Assembly (NCBI GenBank): GCA_963575745.1 | Contig: CAUYUJ010011514.1 | Location: forward strand, 62,001 to 126,000 | Length of the DNA: 64,000 nt | From: Prorocentrum cordatum | Lineage: Eukaryota; Sar; Dinophyceae; Prorocentrales; Prorocentraceae | Direction: 5' to 3' | Shown: in pieces, positions 30,018 through 42,962 of the stretch | Layout: each line of letters begins with the position of its first letter | Position numbering within the stretch: the stretch's first letter is position 1 | Notes under the pieces: model-generated | Told to the model about the DNA's origin: nothing | Database searches by the model: none | Seen by the model: only the letters and a program-made list of their open reading frames with translations | Made by a program: the position numbers and the translations under genes

Positions 30018-31299
30018 TCCGGCGCGCTGGAGAGCTAGTTGGCAAGAAAAATCTCGACGGACTTTTTGCTGACTTTTGGTCGGTTGAAAATTACTCGTAG
30101 AGCTTCCCTGAGCTATTTGCTGGAAGCTTAAGAGTAATTCCGGCGCGCTGGAGAGCTAGTTGGCAAGAAAAATCTCGACGGACCTTTTGCTGACTTTTGG
30201 TAGGTTGAAAATTTTGTTCTCGAAATTCAACAATTCGTTTGAGCTCTAGTATTTTTTCTGACCATATTCGATCTTATTTCTGCTCGCCTTCTTAATCTCA
30301 GCTCGATCGGGTAAATATTTCAGCAAAAAAGCATCGCGGCGGGATCGGCTGTTTCGAGTCATCTTGATACGCGTTGTCGGTATTTTGTACTTAACTCGAG
30401 CTGTAGGGCAGCTACAGAGCTCATTCTCACAGAAATCGATTGCAACTCATCAGGCGCGTTCGTCTGTTCCATCCAGAGGTCTGAACTCGGTCTGCTGCCC
30501 GAGCTAGCTTCGCAAAACTATTCGTGTTGTTCGAGTCATCTTGAGAGATGCTGTCAGTTTTCTGCACTTAACTCGCGCTATAGGGGGGCTACAGGGCTCG
30601 TACTCACAGGAATCGATTTGGAGACATCAGGCGCATCCGCCTGCCGAATCCAGAGCTCAGAACTCGGTGTGCTGCCCGAGCTAGGTGGGGGAAACTATTA
30701 GTATTCCTCGAGTCATCCTGAGAGGTGCTGTCCGTTTTCTGCACTTAACTCGAGCTGTAAGGGGGCTGCAGGGCTGGTAATCACTGGAATGGATTCGGGG
30801 ACATCAGTCGCGTTCATCTGTCGCATTCAGAGCCCTGAACTCGGTGCTGCCCGAGCTAGAAACTACTCGTATTGTTCGAGTCATCTTCAGAGATGCTGTC
30901 GATTTTCTGCACTTATCTCGGGCTGTAAGGGGGCTGCAGGGCTGATAATCACAGGAATCGATTCGGAGACATCAGGCGCGTCCGCCTGTTGCATTGAGAT
31001 GTCTGAACTCGGTCTGATACTCGAGCTAGATTCGCGAAACTTTTTGTATTGTTCGAGTGATCTTGAGAGGTGCTGTCGATTTTCGCACGTAACTCGGGCT
31101 GTAGACAGCTACGGAGCTCGTGCGCACAGAAAACGATCCAGAAGCATGCGGGACGTTTGGCTGTTGCATCGAGAGGTCTGAAATCGTTTAGGCTGAAAAA
31201 CTATTCGTTCTCAATTTTTTTCGACATTCTATATCGTCAGGAAGCTCTACGAGTCCCCCGGCGGTAAGGAAGGTTGACGGTTTACCGCCGGCGCCCAGT
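30018..31299 (+). mobile_element. HB element (from 30093) nested in another HB
   Basis: An outer HB stub (30018-30092, ending GTTGAAAATT) is followed by a complete HB starting ACTCGTAGAGCTTCCC at 30093 and ending at the hairpin, 31299. The outer copy resumes at TTTGTTCTCG at 31300. Confidence 0.7.
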
Positions 31300-33404
31300 T
31301 TTGTTCTCGAAATTCAACCATTCGTTAGAGCTCTAGTTTTTTTTTTCCGTGATATTCGATCTTATTCCCGCTTGCCATCTTGATCTTTGCTCGATCGGGT
31401 ACCTTTTACTGCCAAAAAGCGTCCGGGCGGGATCGGCCGTTTCGAGTCATCTTGATACGCGCTGTCGGTATATTGGACTTAACTCGAGATACAGCACAGC
31501 TAAAGAGCTGTTTAGCAGACCTTATCGATTCAGAATGATCAGGCGCGTTCGTATGTTGTATTTAGAGGTCTGAACTTGGTCTGCTAGCCGAGCTAGGTCC
31601 GCAGACCTATTTGTATTATTCGAATCATCTTGACAGGCGCTCTCGGTTCTCTGCACTTAACTCGAGCTATGGACCGCTACAGAGCTGATACTTGCAGAAA
31701 CCGATTCAGAATCATCAGTCGCGTTTGTCTGTTGAATCCAGAGCTCTGAACTCGGTCTGCTGCCCGATCTAGAATCGCGAAACTATTCGTATTGTTCGAG
31801 TCATCTTGAGAGGTGCTGTCGGTTTCTGCACTTTACTCGAGTTGTAGGGGGGCTACTGTGCTGGTGGTCACAGAAATCGATTTGAAGACATCAGGCGCGT
31901 CCGCCTGTCGAATCCACAGCTCGGAACTCGGTCTGCTGCCCGAACTAGGTCCGCGAAACTATTCGTATTGTTCAAGTCATCCTGAGAGGTGCTGTCGGTT
32001 TTCTGCACAAGAACTCGGGCTGTAGGGGGGGCTGCAGGGCTGGTAATCACAGGAATCGATTCGGAGACATCAGACGCGTCTCGTTCAGAGGTCTTCGAGT
32101 CATCTTGAGAGGTGCTGTCGATTTACGCACGTAACTCGGATATAGGAGAGCTACAGAGCTCGTACATAAGAATCCAGAAGCATGAGGGGCGTTCGGGTCT
32201 GAAAAACTATTCGTTATCTGATTTTTTTTCGACATTTATATTGTCAGGAAGCTCTACGAGTCCCCCGGCGGTACGAAAGGTTGACGGTTTACCGCCGGCG
32301 CCCAGTTTTGTTCTCGAAATTCAACAATTCGTTTGAGCTCTAGTATTTTTTCTGACCATATTCGATCTTATTCCCGCTCGCCTTCTTAATCTCAGCTCGA
32401 TCGGGTAAATATTTCTGCAAAAAAGCATCGCGGCGGGATCGGCTGTTTCGAGTCATCTTGATACGCGTTGTCGGTATTTTGTACTTAACTCGAGCTGTAG
32501 GGCAGCTACAGAGCTCATTCTCACAGAAATCGATTGCGAATCATCAGGCGCGTTCGTCTGTCCCATCTAGAGGTCTGAACTCGGTCTGCTGCCCGAGCTA
32601 GGTTCGCGAAACTATTCGTGTTGTTGGAGTCATCTTGAGAGGTGCTGACAGTTTTCTGCACTTAACTCGGGCTGTAGGGGGCTACAGGGCTCGTACTCAC
32701 AGGAATCGATTCGGAGACATCAGGCGCGTCTGCCTGCCGAATCCAGAGCTCGGAACTCGGTCTGCTGCCCGAGCTAGGTTCGCAAACTATTCGTATTCGT
32801 CGAGTCATCTTGAGAGGTGCTGTCCGTTTTCTGCACTTAACTCGAGCTGTAAGGGGGCTGCAGGGCTGGTAATCACTGGAATCGAGTCGGAGACATCAGT
32901 CGCGTCCACCTGTCGCATTCAGAGCCCTGAACTCGGCCTGCTGCCCGAGCTAGGTCCGCGAAGCTATTCGTATTGTTCGAGTCATCTTCAGAGGTGCTGT
33001 CGATTTTCTGCACTTAACTCGGGCTGTAAGGGGGCTGCAGGGCTGGTAATCACAGGAATCGATTCGGAGACATCAGGCGCGTCCGCCTGTTGCATTCAGA
33101 TGTCTGAACTCGGTCTGATACTCGAGCTAGATTCGCGAAACTATTTGTATTGTTCGAGTGATCTTGAGAGGTGCTGTCGATTTTCGCACGTAACTCGGGC
33201 TGTAGGAGAGCTACGGAGCTCGTGCGCACAGAAAACGATCCAGAAGCATGAGGGGCGTTTGGCTGTTGCATCGAGAGGTCTGACATCGTTTAGGCTGAAA
33301 AACTATTCGTTCTCTGCAATTTTTTTCGACATTATATATGCTCAGGAAGCTCTACGAGTCCCCCGGCGGTAAGGAAGGTTGACGGTTTACCGCCGGCGCT
33401 CAGT
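31300..33404 (+). repeat. Two HB right-hand parts in series
   Basis: Unit 31300-32305 resumes at TTTGTTCTCG, and its last monomers carry several small deletions (for example around 32085-32200). Unit 32306-33404 also resumes at TTTGTTCTCG and ends at hairpin 33359-33404. A 245-codon open frame over 32635-33372 is made of four monomers plus the tail and is not a gene. Confidence 0.7.
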
Positions 33405-34545
33405 AATTCCGGCGCGCTGGAAAGCTAGTTGGCAAGAAAAATCTCGACGGACCTTTTGGTGACTTTTGGTCGGTTGAAAATTTTGTTCTCGACATTCCTC
33501 AATTCGTTTGAGCTCTAGTATTTTTTCCCGTGATATTCGATCTTATTCCCGCTCGCCATCTTGATCTCAGCTCGGTCAGGTACCTTTTACTGGCAAAAAG
33601 CACACTGGCGGGATCGACCGTTTCGAGTCATCTTGATACGCGTTGTCGGTATTTTGTACTTAACTCGAGATAGAGGACAGCTACGTAGCTGGCAAGCACA
33701 CCTAATCGATTCAGAATGATCAGGCGCGTTCGTCTGTTGCATCCAGAGGTCTGAACTCGGTCTGCTAGCTGAGCTAGGTCCGCAAACCTGTTCGTATTAT
33801 TTGAATCATCTTGACATGCGCTCTCGGTTTTCTGTACTTAACTCGAGCTATATGACAGCTACAGAGCTGATACTTACACAAACCGATTCAGAGTCATCAG
33901 TCGCGTTCGTCTGTTGAATCCAGAGCTCTGAACTCGGTCTGCTGCCCGATCTAGAATCGCGAAACTGTTTGTATTGTTCCAGTCATCTTGAGATGTGGTG
34001 TCGGTTTTCTGTACTTCACTCGGGCTGTATGGGGGCTACAGTGCTGGTAGTCACAGGCATCGATCTGGAGACATCAGGGACGTCCGCCTGTCGAATCGAG
34101 AGCTCGGAACTCCGTCTGCTGCCCGAACTAGGTTCGCGAAACTATTCGTATTGTTCGAGTCGTCCTGAGAGGTGCTGTCAGTTTTCTGCATTTGACTGAG
34201 GCTATAGGGGGCTGCAGGGCTGGTAATGACAGGAACCGATTCGGAGACATCAGACGCGTCCGCCTGTCGCATTGAGAGGTCTGAACTCTGGTCTCATACT
34301 CGAGCTAGGTTTGACAACTATTCCTATTCTTCGAGTCATCTTGAGAGGTGCTGTCGATTTACGCACGTAACTCGGGCTGTAGGAGAGCTACAGAGCTCGT
34401 TCAGAAGACAATCCAGAAGCATCGGGGGCGTTCGGGCTGAAAAACTGTAGTTCTCTGCAATTTTTTTCGACAGTATATATTGTCAGGAAGCTGTGCGAGT
34501 CTCCAGGCGGTAAGAAAGGTTGACGGTTTACCGCCGGCGCTCAGT
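33405..34545 (+). repeat. HB element, right-hand part
   Basis: Resumes at AATTCCGGCGCGCTGG, complete 5' domain, monomers, then a variant tail (GGAAGCTGTGCGAGTCTCC) and a hairpin ending GCTCAGT at 34545. Confidence 0.7.
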
Positions 34546-37500
34546 TGGTCGACCCGACCAGAAAGGACAAAGTGACAACTTTGCTGTGGTTTTGCGAATA
34601 TTTGGAAGATATTTGACCATTTATTTTAAGAAAACAGATTCTTCGCACCTGTAAGCGATTGTGAGGGCCTCTGCGTCTTAATATGAGCTCCGTAGGCGCA
34701 CTTTTACTTTCAAAACACTTGGAGCAACCAACTTCATGTCGACATGAAAAAAATCAATTTTGCCTTTTTCGAGAAATGCTTCCAGAAGCTCTATTTTCTG
34801 ATTCTGAGCACTCTTACGTGCGAACGGAGCTCTACGAGGTTTCCGGCGGTGGCTAGGTTGACGGTTCACCGCCGGCGCCAGTTCGGGGCGCTGGAGAGCT
34901 AGTTGGCAAGAAAAATCTCGACGGACCTTTTGCTGACTTTTGGTCGGTTGAAAATTCTGTTCTCGAAATTCAACCATTCGTTAGAGCTCTAATATTTTTT
35001 CCCGTGATATTCGATATTATTCCCGCTCGCCATCTTGATCTCAGCTCGATCGGGTACCTTTTACTGCCAAAAAGCACACGGGCGGGATCGACCGTTTCGA
35101 GTCATCTTGATACGCGCTGTCGGTATATTGGACTTAACTCGAGATACAGGACATCTACAGAGCTGGTAAGCACAGATTATCCATTCAGAATGGTCAGGCG
35201 CGTTCGTCTATTGCATCCAGATGTCTGAACTCGGTCTGCTAGCCGAGCTAGGTCCGGAAACCTATTCGTATTATTCGAGTCATCTTGACAGGCGCTCTCG
35301 GTTTTCTGTACTCAACTCGAGCTATAGGACAGCTACAGAGCTGATGCTTACAGAAACTGATTCAGCATCATCAGTCGCGTTTCTCTGTTGAATCCAGAGC
35401 TCTGAACTCGGTCTGCTGCCCGATCTAGAATCGCGAAACCATTCGTATTGTTGTAATCATCTTGAGAGGTGCTGTCGGTTTCCTGCACTTAACTCGGGCT
35501 GTAAGGGGGCTGGAGCGCTGGTGGTCACAGGAAACGATTTGAAGACATCAGGCGCGTCTGCCTGTCGAATCCAGAGCTCGGGACTCGGTCTGCTGCCCGA
35601 ACTAGGTCCGCGAAACTATTCGTATTGTTCGAGTCATCCTGAGAGGTGCTGTCGGTTTTCTGCACTTAACTCGGGCTGTAGGGGGGCTGCAGGGCTGGTG
35701 ATCACAGGAATCGATTCGGAGACATCAGACGCGTCCGCCTGTCGCATTCAGAGGTCTGAACTCGGTCTGCTACTCGAGCTGGGTTCGCGAAACTATTCTC
35801 ATTGTTCGAGTCATCTTGAGAGGTGCTGTCGATTCACGCACGTAACTCGGGCTGTAGGAGAGCTACAGAGCTCGTACAGAAGACAATCCAGAAGCATCGG
35901 GGGCGTTCGGCTGTTGCATCGAGAGGTCTGAAATCGCTTGGGCTGAAAAACTATTCGTTCTCTGTAATTGTTTTTCGACATTATATATTGTCAGGAAGCT
36001 CTACGAGTCCCCCGGCGGTAAGAAAGGTTGACGGTTTACCGCCGGCGCCCAGTTGGCCCACCCGGCTGGGGCGGACAAATTTATGACTTTTGGTCGGTTT
36101 TGCGAAAATTTGAAAGATATTTAACCATTTATTTTGAGAAAGCAGATTTTTGCGCGTCGCATTGGCATATAAACTCCTCTGCGACAGCAGCTCAGCTCTC
36201 CCGATGCATTTTCTTAGGAGTTGACTTCCGGGAGCTGAGCAAATATGAGCATCGAAAAAATCGAAAATACAGATTTTTGAAAAATCTTTTTTTTTTGACT
36301 CTGCTCCGATTCTCAGCGCTCTTACTAGAATAAGGAGCTCTACGAGGTTCCCGGCGGTGACTAGGTTGACGGTTCACCGCCGGCGCCAGTTCCGCGGCGC
36401 TGGAGAGCTAGTTGGCAAGAAAAATCTCGACGGACCTTTTGGTGACTTTTGGTCGGTTGAAAATTGTGTTCTCGAAATTCAACCATTCGTTAGAGCTCTA
36501 GTATTTTTTCCCGTGATATTCGATCTCATTCCCGCTCGCCATCTTCATCTCAGCTCGATCGGGTACCTTTTACTGCCAAAAAACACTGCGGCGGGATCGG
36601 CCGTTTCGAGTCATCTTGATATGCGCTGTCTGTATATTGGACTTAACTCGATCTTTAGGACAGCTACAGAGCTGGTAAGCACACCTTATCGATTCAGAAT
36701 GAGCAGGCGCGTTCGTCTGTTGCATCCAGAGGTCTGAACTCGGTCTGCTAGCCGAGCTAGGTCCGCAAACCTATTCGTATTGTTCGAGTCATATTGACAG
36801 GCGCTCTCGGTTTTCTGTACTTACCTCGAGCTATAGGGCCTCTACAGAGCTGATGCGACAGAACTCGATTCAGAATCATCAGTCACGTTCGTCTCTTGAA
36901 TCCAGAGCTCTGAACTCCGTCTGCTGCCGATCCAGAATCGCGAAACTGTTCGTATTGTTCGAGTCATCTTGAGAGGTGCTGTCGGTTTTCTGCACTTAAC
37001 TCGGGGTACGGGGGCTAGAGTACTGGTGGTGACAGTAATCGATTCGGAGACATCAGACGCGTCCGCCTGTGATATCCAGAGCTCGGAACTCGCTCTGCTG
37101 CCCGAACTAGGTCCGCGAAGCTGTTCGTATTGTTCGAGTCATCCTAAAGATGCTGTCGGCTTTCTGCACTTAACTCGGGCTGTAGGGGGGCTGCAGGGCT
37201 GGTAATCACAGGAATCGATTCGGAGACACCAGACGCGCCCGCCTGTCGCATTCAGAGGTCTGAACTCGGCCTGATACTCGAGCTGGGTTGCCAAACTATT
37301 CGTTTTGTTCGAGTCATCTTGAGAGGTGCTGTCGACTAACGCACGTAGCTCGGGCTGTAGGAGAGCTACAGAGCTCGTACAGAAGACAATCCAGAAGCAT
37401 GGGGGGGGGCGTTCGGCTGTTGCATCGAGAGGTCTGAAATCGCTTAGGATGAAAAACTATTCGTTCTCTGCAATTCTTTTCGACATTTTTTGTTGTCAGG

Positions 37501-37558
37501 AAGCTCTACGAGTCCCCCGGCGATAAGAAAGGTCGACGGTTTACCGCCGGCGCCCAGT
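34546..37558 (+). repeat. Alternating HA and HB right-hand parts
   Basis: Four units in strict alternation: HA 34546-34882 (resumes TGGTCGACCCGACC), HB 34883-36053 (TCGGGGCGCTGG), HA 36054-36390 (TGGCCCACCCGG), HB 36391-37558 (TCCGCGGCGCTGG). Every resume point follows a T in the family consensus. Alternation fits HA inserting into HB and HB into HA, with the matching left ends upstream. Confidence 0.7.
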
Positions 37559-38146
37559 TGGCCGACCCGACCTTAAGAGACAATGTGGTAACTTTGGGTC
37601 GGTTTTGCAATCCTTGTGCAAAATTTTAAAGTTCGTTTTGGGAACTGGTATTTTTCTCATCTGTAGTGGCTTGTGCCGCGTCTGCCAGCCAGTGAAACTC
37701 TCAGGTCCGTAGCTGCAAAATTATTATGAAAAGATTTGGGAAGCGTCGGCCGTTTCGAGCATCTTGACACGCGTTGACGGTTTTTTGTACGCCTCAAGAT
37801 TTAGGAGAAGTACAGAGCTGCTACTTACAGAAACCGATTCAGAATCATCAGGCGCGTTTGTCTGTTCCATCGAGAGGTCTGAACTCGGTCTGCTACTCGA
37901 GCTAGATCCGCAAAGCTATTCGTATTACACGAGTGATCTGAGAGGTGCTGTCGGTTCCCCACTTGAATCAGCCGACTTGCGGTGAAAGCTGAAAAAACGT
38001 AATTTTTAAAGCTTTTTAGCTCACGCGTAAGAAAGCTTTCCCCATGTGTTTCAAGCAGCGTCGTGCAGACAAGAGCTCTACGAGGCTCCCGGCGGTAATC
38101 TGGTTGACGGTTTACCGCCGGCTCCTAGTTTTGGACGCTACCAAGT
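37559..38146 (+). repeat. Long HA-type right part plus HD 3' end
   Basis: Resumes TGGCCGACCCGACC, includes monomer-like sequence as in 24426-25100, and ends at a hairpin (CTCCTAGT, 38129). It is followed by only the terminal 17 bp of an HD element (TTGGACGCTACCAAGT, ending 38146). Confidence 0.6.
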
Positions 38147-39365
38147 AACTCGTAGAGCTTCCCTTATTGTTGCTGGAAGCTTCAGAGTAATTCCGGGGCG
38201 CTGGAGAGCTAGTTGGCAAGAAAAATCTCGACGGACCTTTTGCTGACTTTTGGTCGGTTGAAAATTTTGTTCTCGAAATTCAACCATTCGTTAGAGCTCT
38301 AGTATTTTTTCCCGTGATATTCGATCTCATTTCCGCTCTCCATCTTGATCTCAGCTCGATCGGGTACTTTTTACTGTCAAAAAGCGTCCAGGCGGGATCG
38401 GCCGTTTCGAGTCATCTTGATACGCGTTGTCGGTATGTTGGACTTAACTCGAGATACAGGACAGCTACAGAGTTGGTAAGCACACCTTATCGATTCAGAA
38501 TGATCAGGCGCGTTCGTCTGTTGCATCCAGAGGTCTGAAACCGGTCTGCTAGCCGAGCCAGGTCCGCAAACCTATTCGTATTATTCGAGTCATCTTGACA
38601 GGCGCTCTCGGTTTTCTGTGCTTAACTCGAGCTATAGGACAGCTACAGAGCTGATACTTACAGGAACCGATTCAGAATCATCAGTCGTTTTTGTCTGTCG
38701 AATCCAGAGCTCTGAACTCGGTCTGATGCCCGATCTAGAATCGCGAAACTATTTGTATTGTTCGAGTCATCTTGAGAGGTGCTGTCGGTTTTCTGCACTT
38801 AACTCGGGCTGTAGGGGGGCTACAGTGCTGGTGGTCACAGGAATCGATTCAAGACATCAGGCGCGTCCGCCTGTCGAATCCAGAGCTCGGAACTCGGTCT
38901 GCTGCCCGAACTAGGTCCGCGAAACTATTCGTATTGTTCGAGTCATTCTGAGAGGTGCTGTCGGTTTTCTGCACTTAACTCGGGCTGTAGTGGGGCTGCA
39001 GGGCTGGTAATCACAGGAATCGATTCGGAGACATCAGACGCGTCCGCCTGTCGCATTCAGAGGTCTGAACTCGGTCTGATACTCGAGCTCGGTTTGCCAA
39101 ACTATTCGTTTTGTTCGAGTCATCTTGAGAGGTGCTGTCAATTTACGCGCGTTTCTCGGGGGGCTGTAGGAAAGCTACAGAGCTCGTGCAGAAGAGAATC
39201 CAGAAGCTTTGGAGGCGTTCTGCTGTTGCATCGAGAGGTCTGAAATCGCTTGGGCTGAAAAACTATTCGTTCTCTGCAATTTTTTCCCGACATTATATAT
39301 TGTCAGGAAGCTCTACGAGTCCCCCGGCGGTAAGAAAGGTTGACGGTTTACCGCCGGCGCCCAGT
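38147..39365 (+). mobile_element. HB element, complete (1,219 bp)
   Basis: AACTCGTAGAGCTTCCC at 38147 to the hairpin and CCCAGT at 39365, with the usual 5' domain and five monomers. Its length equals that of the copy at 10856-12074. Confidence 0.75.
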
Positions 39366-41525
39366 GATTTTGACCATTCATTGTGAGGAAGCAGATTTTG
39401 ACGCGTAGCACTTGTATCTGAACCTTATCCTCAAAGCAGCTTAGCTCTCCAGAGAGAGTTTTACTGTCCGAAAATGAGCGGGAATCGACATGAGAGCGAC
39501 GTCGAAAAATTAAAAGTTGACGTTTTTCGAGAACGACCGCGAGAAGCTATCTGCTTGATCCTGAGCACTGCAAGGAGCTCTACGAGGTTTCCGGCGGTGA
39601 CTTGATGCCTCGTAGAGCTCTTCGGCAAGATGAGCTAAGGGGAATTCGGGCGCAGGGTTCGCCGACCGAACCTTAAGAGACAATGTGGTAACTTTGGGTC
39701 GGTTTTGGAATGTTTGTGCAAAATTCTAAGTTTGTTTTGGGAACCATGTTTTTCTCACCTGTAGTTGGTTGTGTCGCGTCTGCCAGTGAAATTCTCAGGT
39801 CCGTAGCTGCAGTATTATTATCGAAAGACTTGAGGGAACCGTCAGCCGTTTCGAGCATCTTGACACGCGTTGACGGTTTTCTATACTTCTCAAGATTGAG
39901 GAGAGATACAGAGCTGCTACCTACATAAATCGATTCAGAATCATCAGGCGCGTTTGTCTGTTCCATATCGAGAGGTCTGAACTCGGTCTGCTACTCGAGC
40001 TAGATCCGCGAAACTGTTCGTATCATACGAGTGATCTGAGAAGTGCTGTCGGTTCCCCACTTGAATCAACCGGCTTTCGGTGAAAGCTGAAAAACGTAAT
40101 TTTTTAAGCTTTTCAGCTCACGCGTAAGAAAGCTTCCATCATGTGTTCCAGCAGCGTCGTGCAGACAAGAGCTCTGCGAGGCTCCGGGCGGTGACCTGGT
40201 TGATGGTTTACCGCCGGCTCCCAGTTGACGGTTCACCGCCGGCGCCAGTGATAATTTTTGGTCGGTTTTGCTAATATTGGAAAGACATTTGATCTTTCAT
40301 TTTGAGAAAGCAGATTTTTTGCACCTATAAGCGATCATAAGGGCCTCTCCGTCTTAATATGAGCTATGTACGCGCACTTTTACTATCAAAACACTTGGCG
40401 GAACCATCGTTATGTTGACATAAAAAAATTGCCTTTTTCGGGAAATGCCTCCAGAAGCTCTGTCTTTCGACTCTGAGCACTCTCACGCGTGGAAGGAGCT
40501 CTACGAGGTTCCCGGCGGTTCCCTTCCGGTTCCCGTGGAAGGCGCTCTTATCTGCATTCTGACCCTTAATCTCTTGTGCATTCTCAGTGGTGTTGAGACG
40601 GTAATCGCTGTATAAACCAGTGGTTACTGTATGGTCTCTCACTGCTTCTCGTGTGGTCGCTGTATAAACCAGTGGTTACTGCGTTTCACTGTTTTGGTGT
40701 TGTATTCTTGTGTATGGGCAGTCTTGTGCATATCTGTGCAGCCTCGCTGTTTGATGCACCTCTGCTTTAATCTTTGCAGCTTCGCTGTCTTCCTGTACAG
40801 CTTCGCTGTTTAGGTTCTTTGTGTTTAGGCCTGCTCCCATGGGAGCTCGAACCGGCCTTCGCAAAAGACGCAAAAGACCAGCGACGGTTCACCCCGGCGC
40901 CAGTCCGCGAACGCAGACACCGCAGACCAGGTTGACGTTTCACCGCCGGCGCCAGTTGGTCGACCCGACTAGAAAGGACAATGTGGTAACTTGGGCTGGT
41001 TTTGCTAAGATTTATATCAAACCATTTATTTTGAGAAACCAGGTGTTATTCTACGTCCAGCATTAGTGTTTAAATCTTATTCTAAGAGAGAATCAGCTCT
41101 CTAGAGAGAGTTTTACTATCAAAACATTTGGAGCAACCGCCATCAGGTTGACACCGAAAAATGCAAATTTGACATTTTTCTAGAAATGCTCCGAGAAGCC
41201 GTCTGCTTCAATTCTGAGCACTCTTACGCGCGCAAGGAGCTCTACGGCGTTCCCCGCGGTGACCAGGTTGACGGTTCACCGCCGGCGCCAGTTGGTCGAC
41301 CTGACCAGAAAGACAATGTGACAACTTGGGTATGGTTTTGCCAAGATTCCAAAGATATTGGACCATTCATTTCAAGAAGCCAGATTTTTCGCACCTCTGA
41401 AAGACTATGAGGGCCTCTCTGCTTTAGTATAAGCGCCGTAGGCGCAATTTTACTATCAGAGCGCTTGGCGGGACCAACTATCAAAACACTTGGCCCGCTG
41501 CGCTTCTACGACCCGGCTCTAAATG
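39366..41525 (+). repeat. HA-type cluster with LINE tail insertion
   Basis: Several HA-type units: a fragment with half a hairpin (39366-39604), a long HA (from GCCTCGTAGAGCTCTTCGGC at 39605 to CCCAGT at 40225), an isolated right arm (40226-40249), an HA hosting a LINE fragment (40250-40904), a very short unit (40905-40955), then two HA right parts (40956-41292, 41293-about 41490). The last is joined to CCCGCTGCGCTTCTACGACC, a stretch also found at 50342-50372 just before another HC element. Confidence 0.6.
40520..40875 (+). mobile_element. 5'-truncated LINE fragment in an HA hairpin
   Basis: The flanks are GGCGGT on the left and GACCAG..ACGGTTCACC on the right, the two halves of an HA hairpin. 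The insert ends GCAAAAGACGCAAAA, as LINE-1 does, and contains CAGCTTCGCTG motifs and a 14-bp perfect palindrome (40833-40846). A 25-bp block (TCGCTGTATAAACCAGTGG...) is repeated at about 40605-40629 and 40658-40681. It probably derives from the 3' UTR of a LINE-1 relative. Confidence 0.65.
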
Positions 41526-42962
41526 ACTCGTGGGTGGAGCTTCCTTAAGAGCGTTAGTGGCGAAGCTAGAAGAGTATATTGAAGTTTTGTATAATTCTAC
41601 TCGGTTGAAATTCGATTTCTCGAATTGAACCATTCGTTAGAGCTCTTATATTTTTCTCTTCATATTCGATTTTATTTTTGCTCGACGTCTCAATCTCAGG
41701 TCGATCGGGTACCTACTACTGCCAAAAAGCACTCAGGCGGGATCGGCTGCTTCGAGTCATCTTGACAGGTGCTGTCGGTTTTCTCTACTTAACTCGAGCT
41801 GTAGGTTAGCTACAGAGCTGGTAGGCGCACGTAATCGATCTAGAATCGTCAGACGCGTTCGTCTCAAGTATCGGTCTGCTACTCGAGCTAGGTCCGCGAA
41901 ACTATTTGTACTCTAGTATTTTTTTGGGAGATGATGATGCGTTTCTTGAACTTGAGCTGGAGATGAGCGACAGAGCTCTTCGGCACCTCAATCGGAAGGA
42001 ACTCATCAGGCGCGCTAGTTTAAAGTATCCAGACGCCTGCAATCCGTCTGCTATCAACCCTGGAGCCGAACAACGATTCGTACTCTCCTGTTTTTTCTGG
42101 AGATGTTGATGGTTTTCGTGACTTAACTCGAGCTGCAGATGTGCTACAGAGCTGTTCGGCACAGCAATCGGAAAGAGATCGTCAGGCGGTCTACTTCAAA
42201 GAATCTAGACGCCTGAGATCAGTCTTCTAGCGCTGTATTCTGCTATTTTTTTGAAGATGGTAATAGTTCTCTTGACTTAATTCGAGCTGCAGATGAGCTG
42301 CAGAGCTGTTCGGCACAGTCATCGGAAGAACATCATCAGGCGTGCTGGTTTACATCATCTAGACGCCTGACCTCGGGTTGCTATTAGCGCTGGGGCCGAC
42401 ATATTATTCATACTGTGCTATTTTTGTGCAGATGGTTATGTTTTTCTTGACTTAACTCGAGCTACATATGAGCTACAGTTCGGCACAGCAATCGGAAGGA
42501 GGTCATCAGGCGCGCTAGTTCAAAGACGCCTGAATTCGATTTGTTATCAGCGCTGGGTCTGAAAAACTATTCGTACGCTGTTTTTTTAGGTATAGAAATG
42601 GGTTTGCTTGACTTAAATCGAGTTGCGGACGAGCTGCAGAGCTGTTCGGCACAGCAATTGGAAGGGACTAATCAGGCGCGCTAGTTTAAAGTATCTAGAC
42701 GCGTTAACTCGGTCTGTTACCAGCACTGGGGCCGAACAACTAATTGTATTTTTTTGGAGATTTTTAAAACAAAAAAGGTTGTTCGACATAGCAATCGGAA
42801 GGAATGAAGAGGCGCGTAGCTGAAAGTGTCCAGACGCCTGAACTCGATCTGGTATGCCTATTTTTTTCTAGATGCTTTTCCCTCGCTGCTTCTTCTCTGC
42901 CACGTACTCCTCCATGAGACCGCGCCCTCGCGCGCGCAATGCGAAGCTCTACGAGTTCCCTG
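41526..42962 (+). mobile_element. HC hairpin-ended element, hairpin occupied by LINE-2
   Basis: Starts ACTCGTGGGTGGAGCTTCC, has a 5' domain related to HB, then about seven monomers of 155-175 bp marked by GAGCTGTTCGGCACAGCAATCGGAAGG and AGACGCCTGAACTCGGTCTG. It ends with a GC-rich stretch (ACCGCGCCCTCGCGCGCGCAA) and GAAGCTCTACGAGTTCCCTGGC, the left hairpin arm. The rest of the hairpin is at 50078-50109 beyond LINE-2. Confidence 0.65.

Noticed and set aside
32635-33372. 245-codon open frame in an HB array
   Set aside because: Made of four monomers plus the hairpin tail; no start context or domain.
40905-40955. Another very short LINE tail (CAGTCCGCGAACGCAGACACC)
   Set aside because: It resembles the CAGTCGACCGCAAAG linker, but the match is short, an A tail is missing and the CAGT belongs to the preceding element.
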